Assembly (NCBI GenBank): GCA_034408895.1
Contig: JAWXCI010000079.1
Location: 1 to 32,789 of the forward strand
Source: UBA4660 sp034408895
Lineage (GTDB): Bacteria; Bacteroidota; Bacteroidia; Flavobacteriales_D; Sanyastnellaceae
Direction: 5' to 3'
Length of the DNA stretch: 32,789 bases
Shown piece after piece: positions 1 through 9,491 of this stretch. Position 1 is the stretch's first letter; every line of letters begins with the position of its first letter. Position numbers and translations under genes: made by a program. Below the pieces are notes generated by a model. That model was not told where the DNA came from and did no database searches. It saw nothing but the letters and a program-made list of their open reading frames with translations.

Positions 1-42
1 GAAAGTGTGAAAATGAACGCTAAAGCGTTTGGGGGGATGTAA
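1..42 (+). CDS. possible 3' end of an unidentified gene (partial)
   Basis: Frame 1 is open from the window edge to a TAA at 40-42, giving only 13 residues ending in AFGGM. It could be the tail of a plus-strand gene that starts outside the window, but 13 codons are too few to show coding or to identify a family. It may equally be non-coding. Confidence 0.15.
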   Translation, partial: ESVKMNAKAFGGM

Positions 43-568
43 ACAGATGCCTGATTTATATCCTCAAAAGACTGGGGAGGAACAAAAGCTCCCTCAATTT
101 CCGCAACAGAAAGGAGGGCATGATAGGATGCAGCCACGGAGCTATGTTAAAAAAACCGGCCACACATTGCTGCATGGCCGGTCATTATCTGGAGGTTGTT
201 ATCAGTATTCTCAATCAAGCCAGCGGCACCATCACCACTAAACTGCAATTGCCACCCACCCGCTGCTATGGCTGCAAAACCACATTGCCCGGAGGCAGTG
301 AGCGACCTTCGCTGCAACGCCCGCAAAGCTTTTGGCACCACCACAGCCCCTTTCAAGGAGTGCGGGTTTCCGCTGCTGAGCAAAAGCACAGCCGCCCCCG
401 CCTTGCAGCGCAGCGCTATGGGGCATTCAACAAACTATTGGGATACATGAGCCGAATTTCTTCCGCATCGGAAACCATTCATAACGACAACCCGGAAAAA
501 AGGAAATTGTTTTTGGTGACCAGGGTGTGATGGATTGGAGTGCGGAGATACTCCCTCCTGCCCGCTCC
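43..568. other. stretch without a recognisable gene downstream of lysS
   Basis: Several overlapping open frames exist on both strands, partly because positions 240-420 are GC-rich and poor in stops. None shows a family I recognise, and their reading frames are mutually exclusive. The only structured element I can support is the minus-strand terminator at 150-182. The stretch may be a long 3' untranslated region of lysS or the remains of a decayed gene. Confidence 0.4.
150..182 (-). terminator. intrinsic terminator, minus strand
   Basis: On the minus strand an 8-bp perfect GC-rich stem (ACCGGCCA pairing with TGGCCGGT, plus positions 155-162 and 175-182) with a 12-nt loop is followed directly by a run of seven T. 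This is a textbook Rho-independent terminator for leftward transcription. The nearest recognised leftward gene is lysS, whose stop lies about 390 bp upstream. Confidence 0.7.
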
Positions 569-2107
569 CTACTGCCCGCTTTCCATCCGCATCTGGGGGA
601 AAAGCAGCACATCCTGAATGGATACTTCGCCTGTAAGCAACATACAGAGCCGGTCTATCCCGAACCCTATGCCAGAGGTGGGTGGCATACCGTATTCCAA
701 TGCCCGCAGAAAATCATGGTCAATGTACATGGCCTCGTGGTCGCCACGTTCCATCAGCTTTACCTGCTCTTCGAAACGCTCGCGCTGGTCAATAGGGTCG
801 TTCAATTCGGAATAGGCATTGGCTATTTCCTTCCCATTAATCATCAGTTCAAATCGCTCCACCAGGCCGGGTATCGAGCGGTGTTTTTTGGTAAGCGGAC
901 TCATCTCCACGGGGTAGTCAATAATAAAAGTAGGCTGCACATAGTGGTGTTCGCATTGGCCCCCAAAAATTTCATCAATCAGTTTGCCGCGCCCCATGGT
1001 GCTATCGGCATGTATGCGCAATGTGGTGCACACCTCGCGCAATTGTTGTTCGTTCATGGCCGATACATCGTGCCCCGTGTGCTCCTTTATGGCATCACAA
1101 ATGGAAATGCGGGCAAAAGGCGCTTTCATCGAGATGGTTTGGTCGCCCACTTTCAATTCCGTGCTGCCGGTGGTTTCCACAGCCACTCGTTCCAGCATCT
1201 GCTCGGTGGTCTCCATCATCCAGAAATAATCTTTATACGCCACGTAAAATTCCAGCACCGTGAATTCAGGATTGTGTGTGCGATCCATGCCCTCGTTGCG
1301 GAAGTTGCGCGAAAATTCATACACCCAATCGAAGCCGCCCACTATCAGGCGCTTCAGATAAAGTTCGTTGGCCACGCGCAGGTAAAGCGGCATGTCCAGC
1401 GCGTTGTGGTGGGTGGTAAAAGGCCTGGCAGCAGCACCACCGGGAATGGGTTGCAGCACGGGAGTATCCACCTCAAGAGCACATTTTTCATTGAGGAAAG
1501 TGCGGATAGAATTCATCATGCGGGTTCGCTTCACAAACGTTTCGCGCACCTGCGGATTGAGCACCAAATCGGCATACCGCTGCCGGTACCTGAACTCCGG
1601 GTCGGTCACCACATCGTGGGCCTGTCCCTCAGCATCCACCTTTACCACAGGCAGCGGTTTCAGGCTTTTTGCAAGAAGTGTCAGGCCCTTTACTTTAATA
1701 GAAATCTCTCCCACTTTGGTGCGAAATACAATTCCCTTCACGCCAATAAAATCGCCCAGATCGAGCAGATGTAAAAACACTTCGGTATAAAAAGACTTGT
1801 CATCGCCCGGGCACAACTCATCCTGATTAACGTACAGCTGTATGCGCCCTGTCGAATCCTGAAGTTCGCAAAAAGCAGCCTTCCCCTTACCCCGAAAACT
1901 CATAAGCCTGCCCGCAAGCACCACTTGTTCTGCTTCTTCTCTCGCGTCTGCTTCTTTCCCAATAGCATCATCCTTAAAACTTTCTTTTACAGAATGGGCA
2001 TAAGCGTTTACAGGATAAAGTGCCGCGGGATAAGGTTCAATTCCTCGCCTCCGCAGGGCATCAAGATTTTTCCTGCGCTGTATTTCTTGTTCGCTGTGGT
2101 GCTGCAT
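569..2107 (-). CDS. lysS: lysyl-tRNA synthetase, class II
   Basis: This 512-residue enzyme charges tRNA-Lys with lysine, using ATP, in the cytoplasm. The start was placed at the ATG giving MQHHSEQEIQRRKNL, which matches the usual beginning of bacterial LysRS; the open frame extends 34 codons further upstream without family resemblance. An N-terminal OB-fold anticodon-binding domain (VLAGRLMSFRGKGKAAF) precedes the class II catalytic core. The core carries motif 2 (YEFSRNFRNEGMDRTHNPEF) and motif 3 near the C terminus (GIGFGIDRLCMLLTG). Length is normal for the family. It is transcribed divergently from the PKD-repeat gene and appears monocistronic. No truncation or frameshift is visible. Confidence 0.97.
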   Translation of the reverse strand: MQHHSEQEIQRRKNLDALRRRGIEPYPAALYPVNAYAHSVKESFKDDAIGKEADAREEAEQVVLAGRLMSFRGKGKAAFCELQDSTGRIQLYVNQDELCPGDDKSFYTEVFLHLLDLGDFIGVKGIVFRTKVGEISIKVKGLTLLAKSLKPLPVVKVDAEGQAHDVVTDPEFRYRQRYADLVLNPQVRETFVKRTRMMNSIRTFLNEKCALEVDTPVLQPIPGGAAARPFTTHHNALDMPLYLRVANELYLKRLIVGGFDWVYEFSRNFRNEGMDRTHNPEFTVLEFYVAYKDYFWMMETTEQMLERVAVETTGSTELKVGDQTISMKAPFARISICDAIKEHTGHDVSAMNEQQLREVCTTLRIHADSTMGRGKLIDEIFGGQCEHHYVQPTFIIDYPVEMSPLTKKHRSIPGLVERFELMINGKEIANAYSELNDPIDQRERFEEQVKLMERGDHEAMYIDHDFLRALEYGMPPTSGIGFGIDRLCMLLTGEVSIQDVLLFPQMRMESGQ

Positions 2108-2151
2108 TTTTTTTTGGGGATGATAAAGAAGTATGGAAAAAAGGTGGGCGG

Positions 2152-2185
2152 CTAAAGTAAGAGGCGCCTTTGGGCTGATGTCAAA
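2152..2185 (-). promoter_or_regulatory. possible lysS promoter
   Basis: On the minus strand TTTG (2182-2185) and TACTTTAG (2152-2159) are separated by 22 bp, one mismatch from the Bacteroidota -7 consensus TAnnTTTG. It lies about 45 bp upstream of the chosen lysS start. The long spacer and the mismatch make this tentative. Confidence 0.28.
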
Positions 2186-2273
2186 ACAGGGAATATGAAA
2201 CCTTTCCACCAGTATTTTAGTACAACCGCGCTCTGTAAAAAAGCAACCTCTGAACCTTCACCCGTCCAATAAC

Positions 2274-2302
2274 TTGAAGATTGAAACTAACACTCACTTT
2301 TG
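2274..2302 (+). promoter_or_regulatory. possible promoter of the PKD-repeat gene
   Basis: TTG (2274-2276), an 18-bp spacer and CACTTTTG (2295-2302) fit the Bacteroidota TTG-N17-23-TAnnTTTG pattern with one mismatch in the -7 element. It would give a leader of about 45 nt before the ATG at 2355. Confidence 0.3.
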
Positions 2303-2354
2303 GGATGAGTTTAGCCGTTGCCCGTTAAACCCAATACCAAGGCTGGTAAGAACC

Positions 2355-5300
2355 ATGAAGAAAAGCACCGCCACAGCGGTACTGTTGCTGTTGATTTCCG
2401 AAGTTTTCACCGCCCAAACTTTTGACGCCAACCTCACAGAAGGTTGTACCCCACTGGGTATTGTCATTACTGTGACCTCCCCCGATCCTGGAACTATTTC
2501 CTCCTATGCCTGGATTATTACCTACCCCGATGGCTCCACACAAACCGCTTCCTCCTCCACCTACATCGCCATTTTTTCCCAGCCCGGTGGCTATGATGTA
2601 AGCCTTACCATCAACGGAAATTCCAACACCACCATCACCGATTACATAACCGTTTACGGATTGCCAACCGCCAATTTCACCATTGATGACGGTGAAGGCT
2701 GCTGGCCCCTTTGCGTACAGTTTACCGATACAAGCATGCCCTCTGCCGGTAGCACCATTGTGGACTGGGTGTGGGATTTCGGCAATGGCCTAACCAGCAC
2801 AGATCAAAACCCAACGTATTGCTACCCTATGGCCGGAACATTTACCCCGGTTTTTGGCGTGGAAGACAATCACGGGTGTTTTGATGACATATCCCAAAAC
2901 GGCCTCATCGAAGTGAACAATGATTTCCCCGTTGCAGACTTTACCCTGAGCAGCACGCTGGACTGCGAACCACCCGTGACCATAGTGATGACGAACAATT
3001 CCACCAGCGCCAACCCCCCCACCACCACGTGGGATTTCGGGGATGGAAATTCTTCCACCGCTGCGGGCGTGGTCAATGCCACACACATCTTTAATGATGT
3101 AGGAACGTATGATGTCTGCCTCACCATGGTAGACGATATAGGGTGTGAGAACCAACTGTGCCAGCCCGTAGTCATTTTCGATACCGCCAATGCCACATTT
3201 ATTTTGAGTGATGATGAAGTGTGCGAAAACGAAACAGTGAATTTCACCGACACTACCGTACCCACTCCCCTGCAATGGCAATGGGATTTGAATGATGACG
3301 GAGTGATGGACAGCAACAATCAAAACCCCGCATACAGTTATCCCACTTTCGGCACGTACTATCCCGATTTGATAGTTACCTACAGCACCACCTGTGCTGA
3401 TACACTGGAAGATGCTTACGCCATTGATGTGATAGAAGGAATTGATGTGCTATTTCAGGCAGACACCACTGCCAGTTGCCAGTTGCCCTTCAATGTGCTA
3501 TTCACCAACCTCTCCACCGGACCAGGCGCCTTGAGCTACAATTGGTTCATCAACGGAACTGCCGTATCTACTACCTCATCATCCTTCACTCACACCTTTA
3601 ATAGTTATGGCTTGTACGATGTGCAACTCATTGTGTCAAACAATTTCGGTTGCCAGAACTCACTCACCATGCCTGATTACATAATAGTGCAACCACCACA
3701 GGTCAGTTTCCAAAACGAGACTTCAATTTGCACGGGAGAAAATGTTCCCATCTTCAATATCACTATAAACTCGGTGGACCCCGTCACTTCCTGGCTTTGG
3801 GATTTCGACAGCGATGGCAATACCGATGCGATAGGAGGTGCGCCCGCCTATTCTTATCCAACACCAGGCAACTATACCATTACACTAAATGTGGAAACCG
3901 CAAACGGATGCCAGGCCACTTTTACCAGCAACCAAAGTGTAACAGTGCTCATGCAGGTAACTACGGATTTTGCCGCCAGCACCACTTACACCTGCGCAGG
4001 CGAGGAAATAGAATTCTGCGTGGAATACCAGCCCGGCAACACCTATTCGTGGAACTTTGGTGATGATACCGGATGGCAATCGTATGCTTACTTCGATACT
4101 TGTGTTACTCACGATTACATTGATACCGGTTTTTTTGATGTATCTCTCACGGTGTTCAACGGTGCGTGCAACATCATGGTCGAGTACCTGGATTTTATTT
4201 ACATCCTGCCGCCTGTTGCCCTGTTCGATTTCGAAGTAGATTGTTCAACCACCTACAACGTTGCGTTTTCTGACGCATCCATTCTTGCGGATTCTATCAC
4301 CTGGGATTTTGGGGACGGAAGCCCTCTTGTGATTAACGATCCAAATCCCGTTCACACCTTCCCCGGAGCAGGAGAATATCTTGTAACCCTCACTGCATTT
4401 AACGACACCATACCGGGCGGATGCCCCGATTTCAAAGTGCTCGAAGTCGTTGTGGAGCCTGTGGATCTCAACCTCACCTTCAGTCCCACAAGTGGGTGCC
4501 CACCACTGATGGTGGACATTGCCGACAACACAACCAATTACTATTGGGACGTTACGGTAAGTAATGGAGACCACATCAACGTGGTGTGGAACGACTTCAT
4601 CAATAAGTGGGTAGTCACCTATACACATGATGGAACAACAGAATCATTCCTCTATGGTTTCAATGTGGATTTCTGGCCCACTCTTTCTTTTGAGAATGCC
4701 GGGTACTATGATATTAGCGTGATTGGAACCAATCCGGAGGGATGCTCGGATTCACTTTTTTATGACAATGTCATTTTCGTTTCTGCCAATCCAGACTTCG
4801 CAAGCTTCAGTTATGATTTTGTGAATGTGTGCGACTCCGTTCACATAGGATTTATTCCGGATGATCCCGGATTGGTGAATTTGCAATGGACATTCAGCAA
4901 TGGCGAAACCTCCACCGATGCAACACCTTACATCACATTTGACCCACCTTATGATTATGTCAATCCGCTTTGGGCTACGCTAAGCGCAAGCGACACTCTT
5001 GGGTGCAGTTCGGAAGTGACTCAGGAAATCATGCTTGAAATGCCAGCCACCGCAATGTACATCGTGGCCAATGATCCATCCTGCCAAAACGATACAGTGA
5101 ACTTCGTTAACCAGAGTTATGGAAACATTGTTAGTTATTTATGGGATTTTGGCGACCCTTCATCAGGCCCATTAAACACCAGTACGGATTTCGAAGCCAG
5201 CCACCTTTTTGCGCAGAATGGCACCTATCCAATATGTCTCACGGTTGAAAATGGATCGGGCTGTTTCAGCACCATGTGTGATAGTAATGCCGTGCACATT

Positions 5301-8033
5301 GTGAATCCGGAAATCGATTTTGAGTTTACCTCCACCATTGACAATTGCCTTTACGGAGTACAATTCGAAGACATCACGCCCGACAGTCTTGCTGACCTCA
5401 TAATCCAATCATGGAATTTTGGTGATGGGCAAACCGGATCAGGCGAAACAGTCTATCACACTTTTTCTATTGGCGTTTACAATGTGGTGCTGGTAGTAAT
5501 GAACGAATATGCCTGCATTGACACACTCGAGATTCCCGATATACTCAACTACGGAGATGTGATTGGCCCCTTCACCCAAGTGCTCGACACGGCAGTGTGT
5601 ACACCGTTCATGGTAGAGTTTCAGGCATTCAATCCTGCGGATACATACTTCGAATATTTCTGGGATTTTGATGATGGAAACGGTGATCCGAGCGACACAA
5701 CAGGCACTACCCAAACCTACACTGATACGGGAATTTTTTGTCCTTCGATTATTATGACGGATCCAAATGGATGTCCTGTTTTGATTGAGTGCGTGGATTC
5801 CATTTACATCACGGCATTTGATCTGGAATTTTCTCAGATTGAATCCATTTGTTATGGCGACAGTTTGCATCTTGAAATAGACAATGGAACATCTTATGTT
5901 TGGCAAGACCCAACGTATGTAACCGAAAGTTCCACCGGAGTATTTGAACTTTACCCGCCTGTCACCACTGATTTTATCCTAACAGGATATTATTCGGATT
6001 GTGAAACCACAGACACCATTACTGTGGAGGTGAACCAGCTTCCCATTGTTACACTGGATATGATGGATGAAGTTTGCCACCAGTATCCTGTCTTCAATTT
6101 GTATGGTGGCTTGCCCGACATCCCGACCGGTGAATTTTTTGTGGACGGAACAGCAGCAACACAATTTGATCCTTCATCAACGCCTGAACTATTTTATGAG
6201 ATTATCTACAAATACACTGATCTGAACCAATGCTCCAACACCGACACAGTTCAACTTTTTGTTCACGCATTGCCCAATGTTACACTCACACCCTTTGCGG
6301 AAGATTGCGAAGACGATCCCGTTATACCGATGCAGGGAGGAAGTCCCCTGGCTGGGATTTACACTGAGAATCTTACCCCACTAACTCAATTTGATCCGGC
6401 AACAGGCGAGGGCACTTACAACATCGTTTACACCTTCACTGATCAATATGGGTGCATCAATTCCGACAGTCAGGAAATTGTTATTCATCCGGTGCCGGAT
6501 GTGGTTATTGACTTCACTGATATCTGTCTTGATGCAGTGCTGCTGATTGACAACCAGAGTACCATACCTTATGAGACCATTGACCAAACCCTTTGGGATT
6601 TTGGTGCACAAGGCACGTCATCATCATTCGATCCTGAGCCTGTTTCTTATCCAGCCATCGGCAACTATCCGTTGGCCGTTGCCATGATTACAGCCTTTGG
6701 TTGCGATGTGATGGTGGACACCACCGTCAACGTTTGGGCAGTTCCTCAAGCTGCATTCACCACTATGAACGCTTGCCAATACACTGATTTCACTTTTGTC
6801 AATCAATCCTCGATTGAAGCAGGAGCAATCACCAATTGGGACTGGAACCTGGAAACCTCTTTCTATGCGTCAGGTGATTCGGTGGTGCACAATTTCCAAA
6901 CCTGGGGAACACTTCCGGTGCTTCTTGTCGCCACCAGCGATAATGGTTGCGTGGATTCGCTTACGCAGTTTGTTGAATCGTATCCGGCACCTGTGGTCGA
7001 AATATCTTTTGCGAACAATTGCTATGAGGAAACTTCGATGTTCGGGAGCAATATTTCTATACCTCAAGGAAGTATAGCTAACCAACAATGGGCTATTGGT
7101 GATAGTGTCCCCATCCAGTTTACTCCGGTTGTTGAACACATCTATTCCTCTCCTGCTGACTATGCTCTTGAACTTTCAGCCAGCAGTGATATGGGTTGCC
7201 TCACAATCATTGCTGATACAATAACTATTTATCCATTGCCAATAGTTGAGTTTACGGTGGAACCAACCACCTACTGTGCGCTACAACCTCTAACACTTGT
7301 AGACGCTTCAACAGTTGCTGCACCCTATTCTGTTATCGAATGGGCGTGGATCATTGGCGATTCATTAATCAGTGAAGTAGACAGCACAACAACCACTTTC
7401 GCTACACCCGGCACTTATGACTTTTATCTGAGCGTAACGACAGATGTCGGTTGTACGAACGACACTCTAATGGAAGATTACATCACTATTTATCCGCTAC
7501 CGGTTGCCGGGGTGGTCGCTGATCCTAATGTGACAACCATGTACAATCCATTTATCAGCTTCATTGACAATGCTGACTCAACCACTATTTCATGGTATTA
7601 TGATTTTGGGGATGGCAGCACTGGTGCCGATTCCAGTGAGGTTCACGAGTACGCCACATTCGGAAATTATGAAGTGACGCAAATTGTGATGAACCAGTTC
7701 GGTTGTCTCGATACCACTTACACACAAGTGGAAGTGGAGCCGGACCTCTTGATTTATGTACCCAATGCTTTCACACCGGACAACGATGGATTGAATGATT
7801 TATTCAAGCCTGTATTGAGTGGGTTTGAAATCTTGTCCTATGAGTTTTCGGTTTGGAATCGGTGGGGTGAAAGAATTTTTGTTTCCGAAGATCATGATAA
7901 AGGATGGATGGGAAATGTTCGCGGTGGCGAGCTGTTCACCGCTGATGGCGTGTACACCTGGATGTTGAGATTGCGCCCTTCTCAGGATGCAGCCATACGA
8001 ACTTACAAGGGACACGTGACTATGTTGCGGTAG
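2355..8033 (+). CDS. giant secreted PKD/Ig-like repeat protein with T9SS type B C-terminal sorting domain
   Basis: This 1892-residue protein is predicted to be exported through Sec and the type IX secretion system and to sit on or leave the cell surface. Start: the ATG at 2355 opens a typical signal peptide (MKKSTATAVLLLLISEVFTAQ); the frame upstream lacks this. The body holds about 18 PKD-like units, each about 70-100 residues with the W-D-F-G-(D/N)-G hallmark, a following G-x-Y-x-V strand and often a paired cysteine. A block of three non-canonical Ig-like units with EVCHQYP/EDCEDDP-type cysteines lies roughly two thirds along. The last 95 residues (from YVPNAFTPDNDGLNDLF, then WNRWGERIF, ending YKGHVTMLR) are the gliding-motility-associated CHU_C/TIGR04131 domain that T9SS recognises. 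No catalytic domain is visible, so an adhesin or structural role is inferred. Confidence 0.9.
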   Translation: MKKSTATAVLLLLISEVFTAQTFDANLTEGCTPLGIVITVTSPDPGTISSYAWIITYPDGSTQTASSSTYIAIFSQPGGYDVSLTINGNSNTTITDYITVYGLPTANFTIDDGEGCWPLCVQFTDTSMPSAGSTIVDWVWDFGNGLTSTDQNPTYCYPMAGTFTPVFGVEDNHGCFDDISQNGLIEVNNDFPVADFTLSSTLDCEPPVTIVMTNNSTSANPPTTTWDFGDGNSSTAAGVVNATHIFNDVGTYDVCLTMVDDIGCENQLCQPVVIFDTANATFILSDDEVCENETVNFTDTTVPTPLQWQWDLNDDGVMDSNNQNPAYSYPTFGTYYPDLIVTYSTTCADTLEDAYAIDVIEGIDVLFQADTTASCQLPFNVLFTNLSTGPGALSYNWFINGTAVSTTSSSFTHTFNSYGLYDVQLIVSNNFGCQNSLTMPDYIIVQPPQVSFQNETSICTGENVPIFNITINSVDPVTSWLWDFDSDGNTDAIGGAPAYSYPTPGNYTITLNVETANGCQATFTSNQSVTVLMQVTTDFAASTTYTCAGEEIEFCVEYQPGNTYSWNFGDDTGWQSYAYFDTCVTHDYIDTGFFDVSLTVFNGACNIMVEYLDFIYILPPVALFDFEVDCSTTYNVAFSDASILADSITWDFGDGSPLVINDPNPVHTFPGAGEYLVTLTAFNDTIPGGCPDFKVLEVVVEPVDLNLTFSPTSGCPPLMVDIADNTTNYYWDVTVSNGDHINVVWNDFINKWVVTYTHDGTTESFLYGFNVDFWPTLSFENAGYYDISVIGTNPEGCSDSLFYDNVIFVSANPDFASFSYDFVNVCDSVHIGFIPDDPGLVNLQWTFSNGETSTDATPYITFDPPYDYVNPLWATLSASDTLGCSSEVTQEIMLEMPATAMYIVANDPSCQNDTVNFVNQSYGNIVSYLWDFGDPSSGPLNTSTDFEASHLFAQNGTYPICLTVENGSGCFSTMCDSNAVHIVNPEIDFEFTSTIDNCLYGVQFEDITPDSLADLIIQSWNFGDGQTGSGETVYHTFSIGVYNVVLVVMNEYACIDTLEIPDILNYGDVIGPFTQVLDTAVCTPFMVEFQAFNPADTYFEYFWDFDDGNGDPSDTTGTTQTYTDTGIFCPSIIMTDPNGCPVLIECVDSIYITAFDLEFSQIESICYGDSLHLEIDNGTSYVWQDPTYVTESSTGVFELYPPVTTDFILTGYYSDCETTDTITVEVNQLPIVTLDMMDEVCHQYPVFNLYGGLPDIPTGEFFVDGTAATQFDPSSTPELFYEIIYKYTDLNQCSNTDTVQLFVHALPNVTLTPFAEDCEDDPVIPMQGGSPLAGIYTENLTPLTQFDPATGEGTYNIVYTFTDQYGCINSDSQEIVIHPVPDVVIDFTDICLDAVLLIDNQSTIPYETIDQTLWDFGAQGTSSSFDPEPVSYPAIGNYPLAVAMITAFGCDVMVDTTVNVWAVPQAAFTTMNACQYTDFTFVNQSSIEAGAITNWDWNLETSFYASGDSVVHNFQTWGTLPVLLVATSDNGCVDSLTQFVESYPAPVVEISFANNCYEETSMFGSNISIPQGSIANQQWAIGDSVPIQFTPVVEHIYSSPADYALELSASSDMGCLTIIADTITIYPLPIVEFTVEPTTYCALQPLTLVDASTVAAPYSVIEWAWIIGDSLISEVDSTTTTFATPGTYDFYLSVTTDVGCTNDTLMEDYITIYPLPVAGVVADPNVTTMYNPFISFIDNADSTTISWYYDFGDGSTGADSSEVHEYATFGNYEVTQIVMNQFGCLDTTYTQVEVEPDLLIYVPNAFTPDNDGLNDLFKPVLSGFEILSYEFSVWNRWGERIFVSEDHDKGWMGNVRGGELFTADGVYTWMLRLRPSQDAAIRTYKGHVTMLR

Positions 8034-8053
8034 TAAGTTCATCTTTTTCCTGA

Positions 8054-8067
8054 CGGGAATCTTCCCG
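8054..8067 (+). terminator. weak hairpin after the PKD-repeat gene
   Basis: CGGGA and TCCCG form a 5-bp stem with a 4-nt loop about 20 bp after the stop codon. No T-run follows, so termination here is only a possibility. Confidence 0.2.
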
Positions 8068-8159
8068 CCTTTCTGGTCACATTCAATTCCTATTTTCGCG
8101 CCCCTTCCAGATAAGGGATTACTTCAGACTCTATCATTTAATCAAACCTCACTGAAGAC

Positions 8160-9443
8160 ATGAGCATCCAAACCGCCACGAGTGAACACCGGGTTTCGCG
8201 CATGGCTGAAAGCCTCATCGGTTCCGAAATTATTAAGCTGGCCGGAGAAATCCGCGAGCGTGTTTCCAAAGGCGAGCACATTTACAATTTCACCATTGGT
8301 GATTTCGACCCGAAAATTTTTCCCATACCGGCAGAGTTGAAAGAAGAAATCATTCGTGCCTATCGCGAAGACGAAACCAACTATCCCGCAGCGGACGGAA
8401 TGCCGGAGTTGCGCAAAGCGATTGCACACGCTATTCGCACATGGCAACATCTTGATTACGCTGAAAACGAAATTCTGGTGGCAGGTGGAGCGCGACCATT
8501 GATATACGCCATTTTCCAGGCAATAGTGGATGCGGGTGACACCGTGGTTTTCCCGGTGCCATCATGGAACAATAATCACTACACACATCTTGCTCACGCC
8601 AAACAGGTTTTTGTAGAAACAAAACCGGAAAACAATTTTATGCCATCTGGCGTTGAGTTGGGAGCGCATCTTCACAACGCTGCATTGCTTGCACTTTGTT
8701 CACCACTGAACCCGACAGGAACTGTTTTCTCAAGAGAACAACTCGAAGAGATTTGCGATTTGGTGATTGAAGAAAACAACCGGAGGAGCGATGGCGAGAA
8801 ACCACTTTACCTGATGTATGACCAGATATACTGGCAACTCACTTTTGGAGAAACCCGGCACTTCGATCCCGTGTCATTAAGGCCAGAGTTGAGACCGTAC
8901 ACAATTTACGTGGATGGCATTTCAAAATCATTTGCAGCAACCGGGGTTCGTGTCGGATGGAGTTTCGGGCCGAAAAAAGTGATTGACAAGATGAAGAGCA
9001 TTCTTGGTCACGTGGGTGCCTGGAGTCCCAAAGCGGAACAAGTGGCCACTGCCCGATATCTCAAAATGGAAATTCCTGTAAGCAATTATCTCAACTGGAT
9101 AAAAGAGGAAGTGGACAACCGCCTGGAAGGATTTTACGAAGGCATACAAAAATTGAAATCAGAAGGACATCGCGTGGATGCCATTGCCCCGCAGGCCGCT
9201 ATTTATCTTGCCGTGCAAGTTGACCTGCACGGAAAACATTTACCCGATGGAACCGTGATTGAACACACTGAACGAACCACCGCTTACTTGTTGAACGAGG
9301 CGAAACTTGCGCTTGTACCTTTCAGTGCGTTTGGTGCATCCAAGTCTAGCAGCTGGTACAGGCTTTCTGTTGGAACCGCTTCCATGGATGATGTAAAAGA
9401 ATCCATTGAAAGTTTGCGCAGGGCATTGAATAAACTGACTTGA
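8160..9443 (+). CDS. pyridoxal-phosphate-dependent class I/II aminotransferase
   Basis: This 427-residue enzyme belongs to the aspartate aminotransferase superfamily (fold type I) and transfers an amino group between an amino acid and a 2-oxo acid using PLP. Visible family features: NYPAADGMPELRKAIA near residue 80; the SPLNPTGTVFS strand that contacts PLP; a YDQIYWQLTF segment with the PLP-ring Asp and Tyr; and the Schiff-base lysine in DGISKSFAATGVRVGW. The substrate-binding Arg is probably the one in WYRLSVGTAS. Length is normal. The substrate cannot be fixed from sequence; aspartate or aromatic amino acids are likely. A TATTTTCG at 8091-8098 could be the -7 element of its promoter. The manC gene follows after 48 bp on the same strand. 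Confidence 0.9.
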   Translation: MSIQTATSEHRVSRMAESLIGSEIIKLAGEIRERVSKGEHIYNFTIGDFDPKIFPIPAELKEEIIRAYREDETNYPAADGMPELRKAIAHAIRTWQHLDYAENEILVAGGARPLIYAIFQAIVDAGDTVVFPVPSWNNNHYTHLAHAKQVFVETKPENNFMPSGVELGAHLHNAALLALCSPLNPTGTVFSREQLEEICDLVIEENNRRSDGEKPLYLMYDQIYWQLTFGETRHFDPVSLRPELRPYTIYVDGISKSFAATGVRVGWSFGPKKVIDKMKSILGHVGAWSPKAEQVATARYLKMEIPVSNYLNWIKEEVDNRLEGFYEGIQKLKSEGHRVDAIAPQAAIYLAVQVDLHGKHLPDGTVIEHTERTTAYLLNEAKLALVPFSAFGASKSSSWYRLSVGTASMDDVKESIESLRRALNKLT

Positions 9444-9491
9444 AGAGTAATTGAATCCTCTGCTTGGTGTCTCTGGATGAGATCAAAAATC

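Noticed and set aside
120..530. 136-codon plus-strand frame before lysS
   Set aside because: It runs through the terminator hairpin, contains low-complexity His/Arg/Pro stretches and has no family resemblance; competing frames of similar length exist on both strands.
527..1774. 415-codon plus-strand open frame opposite lysS
   Set aside because: It lies entirely antisense to a clear lysyl-tRNA synthetase, has no recognisable domain and is rich in His, Arg and Gln, as expected for a shadow frame of GC-rich coding DNA.
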